64,000 bases of DNA from Streptomyces europaeiscabiei (GTDB taxonomy: Bacteria; Actinomycetota; Actinomycetes; Streptomycetales; Streptomycetaceae), in assembly GCF_036346855.1 (NCBI RefSeq), contig NZ_CP107841.1, positions 9,180,001 through 9,244,000 of the forward strand, read 5' to 3'. Positions within the stretch are counted from its first letter, which is position 1. Each line of letters begins with the position of its first letter. Made by a program: the position numbers and the translations under genes. Under the pieces are notes generated by a model, which made no database searches, was not told the origin of the DNA, and saw only the letters and a program-made list of their open reading frames with translations. This document shows, piece after piece, positions 1-8,892 of the stretch.

Positions 1-385
1 AGCGCAGGGGGCGGACATCGGACGGGCCGATAACACGGGGAGCAGGGAGTGTGCCGGTCATCAGTCCTCGCAGGAGATAAGGAGGGAAGCGGGCCGAAAC
101 TCAAGCTGGCTGGGGAGGCGCTGGACGGGGACTTTGGCGGAAACGCCCTGGCCATACCAGCGGTTAGATCTGACATTAAACTGAGTGACAGACAACCTAA
201 TTGCCTGACAGATCGCGGTCAAGGATGAGGTCAGCAAGCCCACCGCCGCAGTTGACAGCGGTCCTCGCAGGACTCCCCGTGGCCGCAGCGCTCGCCGCCT
301 CGGCTGCCCTGCAACCGCTACTACCTACCTTGCTGGCGTGATGTCGTTTAGTAGGACTCCGTTAAGTGGGGTCTGTACGGTGAGC
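1..385. other. left-edge region without a recognisable gene
   Basis: No coding region is supported here. A plus-strand reading that ends at the TGA at 339-341 gives a short alanine/leucine-rich hydrophobic tail, which could be the last membrane segment of a lost gene, but nothing upstream continues it. The stretch directly precedes the inverted repeat of a decayed ISL3-type element. Confidence 0.4.
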
Positions 386-409
386 GGCCCTGTCTCACAT
401 TCGGTGGTG

Positions 410-1999
410 AGGGAGAGTTGGGTCGTTGACCTTCATGCGATAGGTGTCAACGAGCTTGTGCAGACGGTGTTCTCGGGTCTGTCCCCACTGGTCATGGGGG
501 ATGTGGTCGACGAGGGTGAGCGGATCGTGGTGCGGGCCCGGACACCGCGGTCTGCCCGGTGTGCGGGGCCTCGTCGGGACGGGTGCACGGCTATCACTGG
601 CGGACGGTGGTCGACGTTCCGGGCGACGGGCGACGGGCGACGGGCGACGGGCGACGGGCGGCGGGCGACGGGCGACGGGTGGTGGTCCGTGTGCGGGTGC
701 GGCGTCTGGTGTGTCCCACGCGAGGCTGCCGCCACACTTTCCACGAACAGGTGCCCGGGTGCTGGAGCGATACCAGGACGCACCGCTCGTCTGACCAGGC
801 AGGTCAAGGCCGTGATCAAAGAGCAAGCGGGCCGGGCGGGATCACGTTTGCTGGCGATACTCGCGGTGGGCCTGTCCCGTCACACGGCCCTGCGCACCCT
901 GCTGCGCATCCCGTTGCCCACGGGCGTGTGCCCCGCGTGATCGGCGTCGACGATTTCGCCCTGCGCCGGCGGCACCGCTATGCCACCGTGGTGATCGACG
1001 CCGAGACCCATGAACGGATCGACGTGCTGCCCGACCGCACGGCCGACACGCTGGAAGCGTGGCTGCGCCGGCATCCGGGCATCGAGGTCGTGTGCCGCGA
1101 CGGCTCAGCCACCTACGCCGAGGCCATCCGCCGTGCTCTGCCTGACGTGGTGCAAGTCGGTGATCGCTGGCATTTATGGAAGAACCTGTGCGAAGCCGCC
1201 CTGAGCGAGGTGCAGGCACACAGTGCCTGCTGGGCCACCGTACGGGACGCGCCGATCTACGACGGGCCCCGCGCTCAGACCACCCTCGAACGCCGGCATC
1301 AGGTTCATGGCCTGCTCGACCAGGGCGTGGGCCTGCTCGAATGCGCCCGCCGCCTGCAACTGGCCCTGAACACCGTCAAACGCTACGCCCGAGCCGACCG
1401 GCCCGAGCGCATGCTCCGCGTCCCCAAGTACCGTGCCAGCCTGGTCGATCCCTACCGCGAGCACCTGCGCAAGCGCCCAAGTGAAGACCCCGGCGTCCCC
1501 GTCCAGCACCTCTTCGAAGAGATCAAGACCCTCGGCTTCACAGGCTGCCTGAACCTTCTGCACAAGTACATCAACCAAGGCCGCGCGGACGCCGACCACA
1601 GCCATATCTCGCCACGTCGGCTCGCCCGGATGCTGCTGACCAGACCCGACAACCTCAAGCCCGAGCAGCACGAACTCCTGGCCAAGCTCACCGCCGCCTG
1701 CCCCGAAATGACCCAACTGGCCACAGGTATCAGAGACTTCGCCCCGCTCTGTACGCCACACACCGACAATGCCGATGCGCTCACGCACTGGATCGCCCAG
1801 CCCGAACAGCCGACCTGCCCCACCTACACGCCTTCACCCGGGGCCTGGACCGGGACATCGACGCCGTGATCGCCGGGCTCACGCTTCCGTAAGCGACGGC
1901 CCCACCGAGGGCGTCAACGCCAAGACCAAACGGATCGCGCGCCAGATGCACGGACGAGCAGGCTTCACCCTGCTCCGGCACCGCATCCTCCTCGGATAA
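410..1999 (+). pseudogene. ISL3-family transposase, multiply frameshifted
   Basis: The gene would encode a DDE transposase with an N-terminal zinc-finger region (CPVC-type cysteines near 555-565 and a later C-x4-C-x4-H pattern) and the ISL3 core, in which VIGVDDFALRR and GDRWHLWKNL can be read around 940-1190. Reading frame changes near 545, 765, 925 and 1800, and a stop interrupts the usual LPYSSG...EG motif near 1890. The C-terminal piece NAKTKRIARQMHGRAGF is intact in yet another frame. With at least four frameshifts it cannot make an active enzyme. Confidence 0.85.
621..676 (+). repeat. heptanucleotide tandem repeat (GGGCGAC)8
   Basis: Eight back-to-back copies of GGGCGAC (the sixth has one A-to-G change) lie inside the decayed ISL3 transposase gene. 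Related transposases have only a short GDGRRV-like stretch here, so about six extra units (42 nt, 14 residues) seem to have been added in frame. Because 7 is not a multiple of 3, three units encode a seven-residue repeat, GDGRRAT. Confidence 0.9.
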
Positions 2000-2084
2000 C
2001 AGCACGCTCCGTCACCACCGAATGTGAGACTGGGCCGAACGTTTTACAGTCCCCCGGGACAGCGTCCTTCCGGTCCCGCCCCAG

Positions 2085-2523
2085 AACGAAGCCGGCCCCG
2101 GCCGCGGCTGGCTGACCCATCCCGCCCTCACCGGCATCCCGCACGAGCAGCGGGACTCGCTGGTCACCGAGCTGGCAGCGGCCCGCGCGGCTCAGCGGGA
2201 AGCAGACCTCCAGCAACGACGCGGCGGCGACCGGCAGAAGACCCCTGCCACTGGCTCTACACGGTCGCCGCCCCGGCCTCACCCTCGTCGACCGACTCCT
2301 GGCCACCATCCTCTACCAGCGGTTCAAACTCCCCCAGGTTGTCATCGCCCCGCTCTTCACCGTGACACCTATGACTCTCAACCGGACCATCAGCCAAACC
2401 CGCCAACTCCTCCACGAAATTGGACACACCATCGAACCCGCAGAGACGCCGCTGGCCGCCCGCGACGATCTCAACACACACCTCGGCATCCCCAAACCGG
2501 AGATCAAGACGGCGAGTTACTGA
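2085..2523 (+). pseudogene. transposase C-terminal remnant (ISAzo13-like)
   Basis: Only the last part of a DDE transposase is readable: from about 2289 to the TGA at 2521 the frame gives DRLLATILYQRFKLPQ and then a helix-turn-helix-like stretch ending in RTISQTRQLLHEIGHTI. This resembles the C-terminal DNA-binding tail of Streptomyces ISAzo13-like transposases. The upstream portion (GWLTHPALTGIPHEQRDS) is in a different frame. No start, catalytic core or inverted repeats remain. The family assignment is from memory of such tails and is tentative. Confidence 0.5.
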
Positions 2524-2845
2524 TCTGCGAGCCCTAACTACCCGGCCTTGGGGCAAGGCCCTCAAGACTCTGATTTCGCACTGGCTGCACAAGAGGCGGC
2601 TTCCCGTCGCCCCCCTGGGCGCAGCGCGGACACACAACGACTATCCGGCTGTAGGGGGTGCCCGCGCCGCATCTCAATTGCCGCCCTGGCCACTGTCCTC
2701 GATCTGATCCGCGGCGTACTCAACCTGGCGGGCTACGGGAACACCGCTGCCGGACGCCAAGCCCACACACCGACCACCAAGACGTCCGCGCCCGTGCGGC
2801 ATCACATGATCAACCAGACCTCTCGGATAAAGCCGAGTCCCGCTA
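2524..2845. other. intergenic stretch with possible transposase scrap
   Basis: No intact gene is visible. Near 2690-2770 the plus strand reads LDLIRGVLNLAGYGNTAAG, similar in style to the C-terminal end of ISAs1-type transposases, but it is too short to be sure. The region ends just before the regulatory region of the first sugar-transport operon. Confidence 0.35.
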
Positions 2846-2934
2846 TTGACATAGCATCAAGTGTAAGACAACTTCTTCCTGACCACCTACTGTCACGCTT
2901 GTGCGTTGACGCATAGCAGGCTCAAATGTAAGAG
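2846..2934 (+). promoter_or_regulatory. upstream region of sugar importer with repeated TCAA-n-TGTAAGA boxes
   Basis: Two similar boxes lie 65 bp apart: TCAAGTGTAAGA at 2857-2868 and TCAAATGTAAGA at 2922-2933. Each is preceded by a -35-like hexamer (TTGACA at 2846-2851; TTGACG at 2906-2911). The second arrangement, TTGACG with 17 bp to TAAGAG, could be the promoter of the binding-protein gene that starts at 2984. Whether the boxes bind a regulator is inference. Confidence 0.4.
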
Positions 2935-3145
2935 CTTAAGCCTATGTGACGACCCTGGCGGTCGCGGAAGGAGCGCAGCGAACATGAATCGAGCACAGGC
3001 CGACGGGGTAACCCGCCGGGGGTTCCTCGGCCTGGCCGGGGCGGCACTTGCCGTGCCCGCCTTGAGCGCGTGCAACGTGTCCGGCAGCGGCGGCAGCAAG
3101 TCAGCCAGCGCTGGTGGTGACCTCAAGTTCTGGGACATGCCCTGG

Positions 3146-4750
3146 CTTGATCTTTAACGTCCGACGTCGAATGGTGCGTCGAACTTGATCACTCGGTCCG
3201 GTAACTGCCGTACGCGGAAGCGGCCTTCGTCTGAACATGTGCTCCGACCAAGGAACACACACGTCGAGCACGAAGGCCGTGAGGATGAGTCTGCTGCATC
3301 ACGATGCCCGGCGAGAGCCGTTGGCGGAACTGTCATGCTTCCGGGGCGAGTTCTACTCCTGCCTGACCGCTCGTTCGGACGCGTTGTTCGAGCTGGCTGA
3401 TGCTGTCCTGTGCGGCGACGGACCAGTGAGGTCGCTGGCCGAGCTGTCGCTGGTGGGTGAACACCGCCGGGGCCATGGTGGGCTCTACGCCGCGGTGGCC
3501 CGTGGACGCATTGATGCCGGCCGGCTGCGGCGGGCACTGGCTGAGGTGCCACTGCCGCGGGCTGCCGATGGCCGACTGGTCCTGGCCGTCGATGTCACCT
3601 GCTGGCTGCGGCCCGACGCCCACACCTCACCGGAACGAATCCTGTGTCACACCTACGGCAGGGGCAAGGACCAGCACATTCCGGTCCCCGGCTGGCCGTA
3701 CTCGATCATCTGCGCACTGGAGCCCGGCCGAAGCTCATGGACCGCACCCCTGGACGCGCTTCGTCTGGCGCCGGGCGACGACACCGCCACCGTCACCGCC
3801 CGGCAGCTGCGAGATCTGCTTCAGCGACTGATCACCGCGGGGCAGTGGCAGACGGGCGACCCGGACATCCTCATCGTCGCGGACGCCGGATACGACGCAC
3901 CCCGCCTCGGCTTCCTCCTGAGGGATCTGCCCGTGCAGGTGCTGGCCCGGATGCGATCAGACCGCGTCCTGCGCAGGGCTGTCCCACCCCGGCTGCCGCA
4001 CACCCAGGGCCGGCCGCCCCGGCATGGAGGCGAGTTCGTCTTCGGGCAGCCCGACACCTGGGGCACCCCAGACACCGAAACAGTCACCAGCACACGCCTC
4101 TACGGCGCCGCCACCGCCCGCTCCTGGAACCGGCTCCACCCCAGACTGACCCACCGCTCGTCCTGGGCCGCGGCCGATGGCACCCTCCCCATCGTCGAGG
4201 GGACAGTGATCCGCCTGGACATCGACCACCTGCCCAGCGGAGCAACCCCCAAGCCGGTCTGGCTGTGGTGGTCAGGCACCGACGCCACCCCGGCAGAAGC
4301 AGACCGCCTGTGGCAGGCCTACCTGCGGCGATTCGACATCGAGCACACCTTCCGCCTCTTCAAGCAGACCCTGGGCTGGACCTCCCCGAAGATCCGCACC
4401 CCAGAAGCGGCGGACCGATGGACCTGGCTGATCCTCGCCGCCTACACCCAACTGCGGCTCGCCCGCCCCCTGGCAGCCGACCTGCGTCGTCCCTGGGAAA
4501 GGCCCGTCCCACCGGACAGACTCACCCCCGCCCGCGTCCGCCGGAACTTTAGACACATCCGCCCGCAGACGGCCTGCCCGGCCCAAGCACCGAAACCGTC
4601 CCGACCCGGCCCCGGACGACCTCCAGGCCGAAAGAACACCCGACCCACCCCACGCCACGACGTGCACACACCCCGCAAAACGCAGCCAGCGAAACAACGC
4701 ACAAAGAAGTCAACTACCCCACGGCCCCGCCGCACAGGTTAAAGATCAAG
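3146..4750 (+). mobile_element. IS701-like insertion sequence, complete
   Basis: The element has 13-bp perfect terminal inverted repeats (CTTGATCTTTAAC at 3146-3158 and its complement at 4738-4750) and is flanked by a 4-bp direct repeat CTGG (3142-3145 and 4751-4754). It carries one transposase gene in the plus orientation. Four-base duplications and size near 1.6 kb fit the IS701 family. The exact duplication and intact transposase suggest a recent insertion. Confidence 0.9.
3285..4742 (+). CDS. IS701-like DDE transposase
   Basis: The 485-residue protein begins MSLLHHDARREPLAEL, matching the usual start of a Streptomyces transposase family (NF041680-type); this is why the ATG at 3285 is preferred to an upstream in-frame ATG at 3237. 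It has a catalytic-domain pattern with LVLAVDVTCW, then LIVADAGYD, then the block FDIEHTFRLFKQTLGWT holding the third acidic residue. The C-terminal tail is rich in Arg, Pro and Lys. The gene is intact and fills the element that splits the sugar-binding-protein gene. Confidence 0.9.
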   Translation: MSLLHHDARREPLAELSCFRGEFYSCLTARSDALFELADAVLCGDGPVRSLAELSLVGEHRRGHGGLYAAVARGRIDAGRLRRALAEVPLPRAADGRLVLAVDVTCWLRPDAHTSPERILCHTYGRGKDQHIPVPGWPYSIICALEPGRSSWTAPLDALRLAPGDDTATVTARQLRDLLQRLITAGQWQTGDPDILIVADAGYDAPRLGFLLRDLPVQVLARMRSDRVLRRAVPPRLPHTQGRPPRHGGEFVFGQPDTWGTPDTETVTSTRLYGAATARSWNRLHPRLTHRSSWAAADGTLPIVEGTVIRLDIDHLPSGATPKPVWLWWSGTDATPAEADRLWQAYLRRFDIEHTFRLFKQTLGWTSPKIRTPEAADRWTWLILAAYTQLRLARPLAADLRRPWERPVPPDRLTPARVRRNFRHIRPQTACPAQAPKPSRPGPGRPPGRKNTRPTPRHDVHTPRKTQPAKQRTKKSTTPRPRRTG

Positions 4751-5908
4751 CTGGGGATCGCAGGCCTACAGCACTCTGGGCGAGAAGATCGTTACCGGCT
4801 ACAGCCCGGCGCAGGGCTTCGGCAAGGCGACGTATCAGACCGTCCAATGGAACGGCTTCTACCAGACCTTCTCCTCCGCGATCGCTTCCAAAACCGGTCC
4901 CGCTGTCAGCTCCGGGGCCGGGTTCCAGGCATTCCAGTTCGCCGAGCAGGGCGCGATCGCCTACGCCGACAACTTCATCGAAAGCTTGAAGAAGGACGGC
5001 ACGTACGACGACTTCCTTCCCGGGATCCTCGACACGATGAAGACCGACAACGGCTACGTCGCCATACCGTGGCAGACCGACGTCCGTCCGTTCTGGTACA
5101 ACAAGGCGCTGCTCGACCAAGCCAGCGCCAAGGTTCCGACCACCTGGGACGAACTGCTGACCGCAGGCCAGGCGCTGAAGAAGATCGGTGCCTCCGGCTT
5201 CGCCACGGGCTCCGGCGCCGACAATCCCCTCGGCTCGCAAACCATGGTCGCGATGATGATCAACAACGGCGGTGGGCTGTTCGACCCTGACGGCAAGCCT
5301 GACTGTGTGACAGACGCCAACATCGAGGCGATGGCGTTCGTCCGTGAGCTCGCGAACGAGGGGATCATCGATAAGGGTGCGGTGTCCTACACGATCGACA
5401 ACCTGTTGTCGCAGTGGAACGGCAAGAAGGCCGGCATCGGGATCCATACCCCCGGACTCGCGGCGCGGGCGAGCGAGGTCGCCAAGGACTTGCTGGTCAC
5501 CAGCCCCCTGAAGAGCCCGAGTGGCACCGTCGGCAGCTGGTTCGCCGTGAACAACCTCATGATGTACGCCAACACCCCCTCGCAGGAGGCCTCGGAGGCG
5601 TTCCTCAAGTACTACTTAGGCCGGCTTCACAGCTATTGGGAGACCCCGGTCGGGCTGCCCGTGCCGGTGCTGAAGTCGATCGCCACCGCGGACTACTTCA
5701 CCAAGGACCTCAATCAGGTCGCGATCGTCGAAAAGTGGATCCCTGTCTGTAAGACATACGGTGCGAGGACGGCCCAGTCCTTCTCCGCGCTCGCGGCTGT
5801 CGACGGCGGCCAGGCGCTCCCCCAGTTAGCGCAGACCATGCTGCAGGGCCGGACCGATCCCAAGACCGCCCTCACCACCTTGCAGCGGGGCCTCGAAGCG
5901 GTCGTCAA

Positions 5909-6886
5909 GTGACGACCGGGCCGTCGATTTCTGGCGGGGATCCCCCGACCTCGCTCACGTCGTCGGTTCGGCGACCCTCCGGAAGCCAAGCACTGGTGGT
6001 GGCGTCGGTCCGGAGCCACCGTTTCAGCCGCCGCGCGATCACGTTGATCGTGCTGGTCGCGCCCGCAGTCATCCTGCTGTTGTTGATCAACGCCTACCCA
6101 CTGGCGATCGCGGCGTCACAGTCGACCCACAACGGCACGCTGACCGGGACCGGCGATTTCGTAGGGCTGACCAACTACGTAGACGTTCTGACCAGCCCAC
6201 GGTTCTGGACCGCTGCCCGATTCACCCTGATCTTCACGGTCGTCGGCGTCTTCGGCAGCTGGCTCGCCGGCATGGGTCTGGCGCTGCTACTGCGCACGAG
6301 GATCCCCGGTGGCAGGGTGTTCAAAGTGCTGCTCATGCTGCCCTGGGTGGTACCGATCGTGGTGTCCTCCACGGCCTGGAACTGGCTCGTCGGTACGCCG
6401 GCCAGCCCTGTCCCCACCCTGGCGGCCAATCTCGGCTTCGGAGAAGTCCACTTCCTCGCCGATCCCACGCTGGCGGCGATCACGGTCTGCGTCTTCAAGG
6501 TCTGGGTCAGCTTCCCGTTCATGATGCTGATGACGTCGGCGGCACTGGCCGCAATCGACACCACGGTCTATGAGGCCGCCAGCATCGACGGTGCGACCCG
6601 GTGGCAGCAGTTCACCCGCATCACGCTGCCGTTGATCTCCCGCTCCACGTACATCAGTTGGATCTTGATGACGATCTTCTGTGTCAACGACTTCCCGACC
6701 ATCTATCTGCTTACCGCCGGCGGACCGGTCGACGCAACGTCCTCGCTAGTGGTGCTTGCCTACCGCGCCGTCTTCCAGGACCTGCTCACCGGCCCCGGCG
6801 TGGCGATCGCGTTTCTGATGACGCTCGTACCGGTGATCATCTCGACCGCACTGTACCGCCAGATCCGAAAGGTGGACACCGCGTGA
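5909..6886 (+). CDS. carbohydrate ABC transporter permease (MalF-like)
   Basis: The 325-residue inner-membrane protein has about six hydrophobic segments and the permease loop motif EAASIDGATRWQQF (around residues 220-235), the site that docks on the ATPase. It is one of two membrane halves of a sugar importer. The GTG start overlaps the stop of the binding-protein gene (GTGA), showing a translationally coupled operon. No dedicated ATPase gene lies nearby; many actinobacterial sugar importers share an MsiK-type ATPase encoded elsewhere. Transcription may be disturbed by the upstream insertion. Confidence 0.93.
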   Translation: MTTGPSISGGDPPTSLTSSVRRPSGSQALVVASVRSHRFSRRAITLIVLVAPAVILLLLINAYPLAIAASQSTHNGTLTGTGDFVGLTNYVDVLTSPRFWTAARFTLIFTVVGVFGSWLAGMGLALLLRTRIPGGRVFKVLLMLPWVVPIVVSSTAWNWLVGTPASPVPTLAANLGFGEVHFLADPTLAAITVCVFKVWVSFPFMMLMTSAALAAIDTTVYEAASIDGATRWQQFTRITLPLISRSTYISWILMTIFCVNDFPTIYLLTAGGPVDATSSLVVLAYRAVFQDLLTGPGVAIAFLMTLVPVIISTALYRQIRKVDTA

Positions 6887-7752
6887 GCACAGCCGATCGC
6901 ATCGCCGCCGCACTCAGGCCGCGACCCATCCCGTCCGGCGACCCTGCAATGCGCGGCCAGTGGTGGCGCTTCGCGGCCGTTCTGCTCATATGCCTGATCG
7001 TGCTGATACCCGTGTTCGCCATCGTCATTCTGGCGATCCGGCCCAGCTCGTCGAGCAACACGACCAGCCTTCTCACTATGGAGAACTTCCGCTACGTCTT
7101 CGCCGACACGGACCTACTGACCTGGCTCGGCAACAGCCTCGGCGTCACTCTCGCCACCGTGGTCGTCTCCGTCATCGTCGCCGCACCGGCCGGCTATGTG
7201 CTGTCGCGTGGCCGCGGCAAGACAGTCTCGGGTCTCTCACTACTGCTGTTCGTGATCCAGTCGTTGCCGGTGATCGTCGCGATCATCCCGTTGTTCGTCC
7301 TGTTCGCCCGCATCGGGCTCACTGACAACCTGATCGGGTTGGTCGTCGTCTACGTCGGCAGCACGATGTCCGTGGCGACGTGGATGATGGCGGCATACTT
7401 CGACTCCATCCCGGGCGCGCTCGAGGAAGCCGCGTGGGTGGACGGCTGCTCGGTGTTCGGCTCGTTCTCCAAGATCGTGCTGCGGAACTCGCTGCCCGGT
7501 GTCCTGTCCACCGCGATCTTCGCGTTCCTGGTGGCGTGGAACGACTACCTGGTGGCACTTGTCTTCCTGCGGTCAAGCACCATCTTCACCCTCCCCGTCG
7601 GGATGCAGACCTTCTTCCAACAGGACGCGGTCAACTGGGGTGCGGTCATGGCCGCCTCCGTGGTGATGCTGCTGCCGCCGGCGATCATCTTTGCCGTCTT
7701 GAACAAATACTTCAGCGTCGGTGGCATCGGCGGCTCGCTCGCCGGGCGCTGA
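6883..7752 (+). CDS. carbohydrate ABC transporter permease (MalG-like)
   Basis: This 289-residue permease is the partner of the preceding gene, with which it overlaps by GTGA; the GTG at 6883 is chosen for that overlap. It shows an N-terminal membrane segment, five further hydrophobic helices and the loop motif EEAAWVDGCSVFGSF. It would complete the channel of the importer whose receptor gene is split by the IS701-like element. The substrate is probably an oligosaccharide handled by the downstream GH3 enzyme, an inference from gene order. Confidence 0.93.
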   Translation: MSTADRIAAALRPRPIPSGDPAMRGQWWRFAAVLLICLIVLIPVFAIVILAIRPSSSSNTTSLLTMENFRYVFADTDLLTWLGNSLGVTLATVVVSVIVAAPAGYVLSRGRGKTVSGLSLLLFVIQSLPVIVAIIPLFVLFARIGLTDNLIGLVVVYVGSTMSVATWMMAAYFDSIPGALEEAAWVDGCSVFGSFSKIVLRNSLPGVLSTAIFAFLVAWNDYLVALVFLRSSTIFTLPVGMQTFFQQDAVNWGAVMAASVVMLLPPAIIFAVLNKYFSVGGIGGSLAGR

Positions 7753-7791
7753 GCAATCGCCGTACCCGAGAACACACCACGGGGAAGGACA

Positions 7792-8013
7792 GTGATAGCT
7801 CAATCTGTCGAACGCTGGTTGCTTCTCGACGGACAGGAACTGAGCGGCTGGTACACGGTGCCACGCACTTACAGGTCCGTGTGGTCCGACGGGCCGAAGA
7901 AGCAATCGGACTTGCGTGATTTGGCCTCCGCACTCGACGAGGACGCCATCGCCCACGACATCGGCCGTGCGGGCACACCGTGTGGAACTCCTCGACAACG
8001 CCCCCTGCGGTGA
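7792..8013 (+). CDS. short hypothetical ORF, perhaps a truncated gene
   Basis: A GTG start 40 bp after the permease gene has a close GGAAGGA site and opens a 73-residue frame starting MIAQSVERWLLLDGQELSGW. The last part looks out of register: another frame reads RVELLDNAPCGEAGWEQEP, so this may be the beginning of a longer gene broken by a frameshift near 7965. I do not recognise the family. Its place in the operon favours a once-real gene. Confidence 0.3.
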   Translation: MIAQSVERWLLLDGQELSGWYTVPRTYRSVWSDGPKKQSDLRDLASALDEDAIAHDIGRAGTPCGTPRQRPLR

Positions 8014-8195
8014 GGCTGGGTGGGAACAGGAGCCCTGCCTGTGACCATGCCCCGTCGGACGCCCTTCGACGGAAAATCGGAAGTATCCACCTCTCCGCAC
8101 CGCACCCGACCAGCAATCTGAGTGCCACGCAGAATCTGGACCGGATGGGCCGAACCTGCAACGTCACCCAACGCGCCACCCAAAGGAACCCGACA

Positions 8196-8651
8196 TTGCA
8201 TGACGAACCCGACTTCGCCTCCTTCGGCCACGACGACGCCTGGGAGCTCGGCACCGCGCTGGTCGCCCGATGTCGCGCGGAGCAGCTCGCCGTCACCATC
8301 AGCATCCACCTCGGTGCGCAGCGCGTCTTCCACGCCGCCCTCCCCGGCACCGCTGCAGACAATGACGAGTGGACGATGCGCAAGACCCGCATCGTCCAAC
8401 GCTTCGGCCGGTCCTCCCAAGAGGTCGGCCAGACCTGCGCAGCCGACGGCCCGATGAGCTTCCACACCGTCTTCGGGCTATCCGCGGCCGACTACGCACC
8501 CACCGGCGGCGCCATTCCCATCCGCATCCACGGAACCATGATCGGCGTACTCGCTGTCTCTGGCCTCACGTCAGCCGAGGACCACGATCTTGCCGTGACT
8601 GCACTCCAATTTGCACGCAATAAGGAGATCACGACGAACGGTTCCAAGTGA
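8196..8651 (+). CDS. UPF0303 / HbpS-like (DUF336) family protein
   Basis: The protein of about 151 residues matches the UPF0303 pattern: DDAWELGTALV near the start, then FHAALPGTAADNDEW, RKxRIVQRFGRSS and GGAIPIRIHGTMIGVLAVSGL. Such proteins are small cytoplasmic members of the DUF336 (HbpS/GlcG) fold, often encoded next to sugar or aromatic catabolic genes; their function is unsettled. The start is uncertain. The TTG at 8196 has an AAAGGA site about 8 nt upstream; an in-frame ATG at 8145 would add 17 residues with no family similarity. It lies between the importer and the GH3 gene and probably belongs to the same unit. Confidence 0.8.
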   Translation: MHDEPDFASFGHDDAWELGTALVARCRAEQLAVTISIHLGAQRVFHAALPGTAADNDEWTMRKTRIVQRFGRSSQEVGQTCAADGPMSFHTVFGLSAADYAPTGGAIPIRIHGTMIGVLAVSGLTSAEDHDLAVTALQFARNKEITTNGSK

Positions 8652-8892
8652 CCGCGGGCCGACTCCCTCGTTCGGCTGCAGGGAACGATCAACATCTCCC
8701 TCTGGTCACCCACGGAACCTAAATGGGGCGGAGGCACTCTCTGGTGTTCCCCCGCTGAAGAGTCGCCTAGGCGGTCTTGTTCGCGGCGCAACCAGGCCCA
8801 TGAATCGACTAGCTGACCGGCCTGCATCGAAGCACGGTCGATGTCATACGAAGTCACCCATCCGAGAAGCTATCGGCAGAAAGAGTTTTCTC

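Larger units (their letters stand above)
386..2036 (+). mobile_element. decayed ISL3-family insertion sequence
   Basis: Imperfect terminal inverted repeats of about 26 bp are visible: 386-411 starts GGCCCTGTCTCACATTCGG, and the complement of 2011-2036 matches it with two differences. They enclose a transposase gene of ISL3 type broken by several frameshifts. No 8-bp target duplication is apparent next to the ends, so flanks have diverged or been rearranged. A related 3' end occurs as a fragment at 47818-47985. Confidence 0.8.
2984..5912 (+). pseudogene. sugar ABC transporter substrate-binding lipoprotein, split by an IS element
   Basis: This is a family-1 extracellular solute-binding lipoprotein for a carbohydrate importer. 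Residues 1-54 (2984-3145) hold a Tat signal with TRRGFLGLAG and a lipobox ending LSAC. The rest runs from 4755 to the stop at 5910-5912 and includes the typical VAIPWQTDVRPFWYNK segment. A 1605-bp transposon (3146-4750) with a CTGG duplication separates the parts. Removing the element and one CTGG copy joins the frames exactly and gives about 439 residues, the usual family length. The start has a GGAAGGAG ribosome site. As found, only a truncated N-terminal peptide or an unsecreted C-terminal part could be made, so the importer should lack its receptor. Confidence 0.92.

Noticed and set aside
621..676. Tandem repeat as a CRISPR array
   Set aside because: Units are 7 bp and directly abutting, with no spacers and no cas genes.
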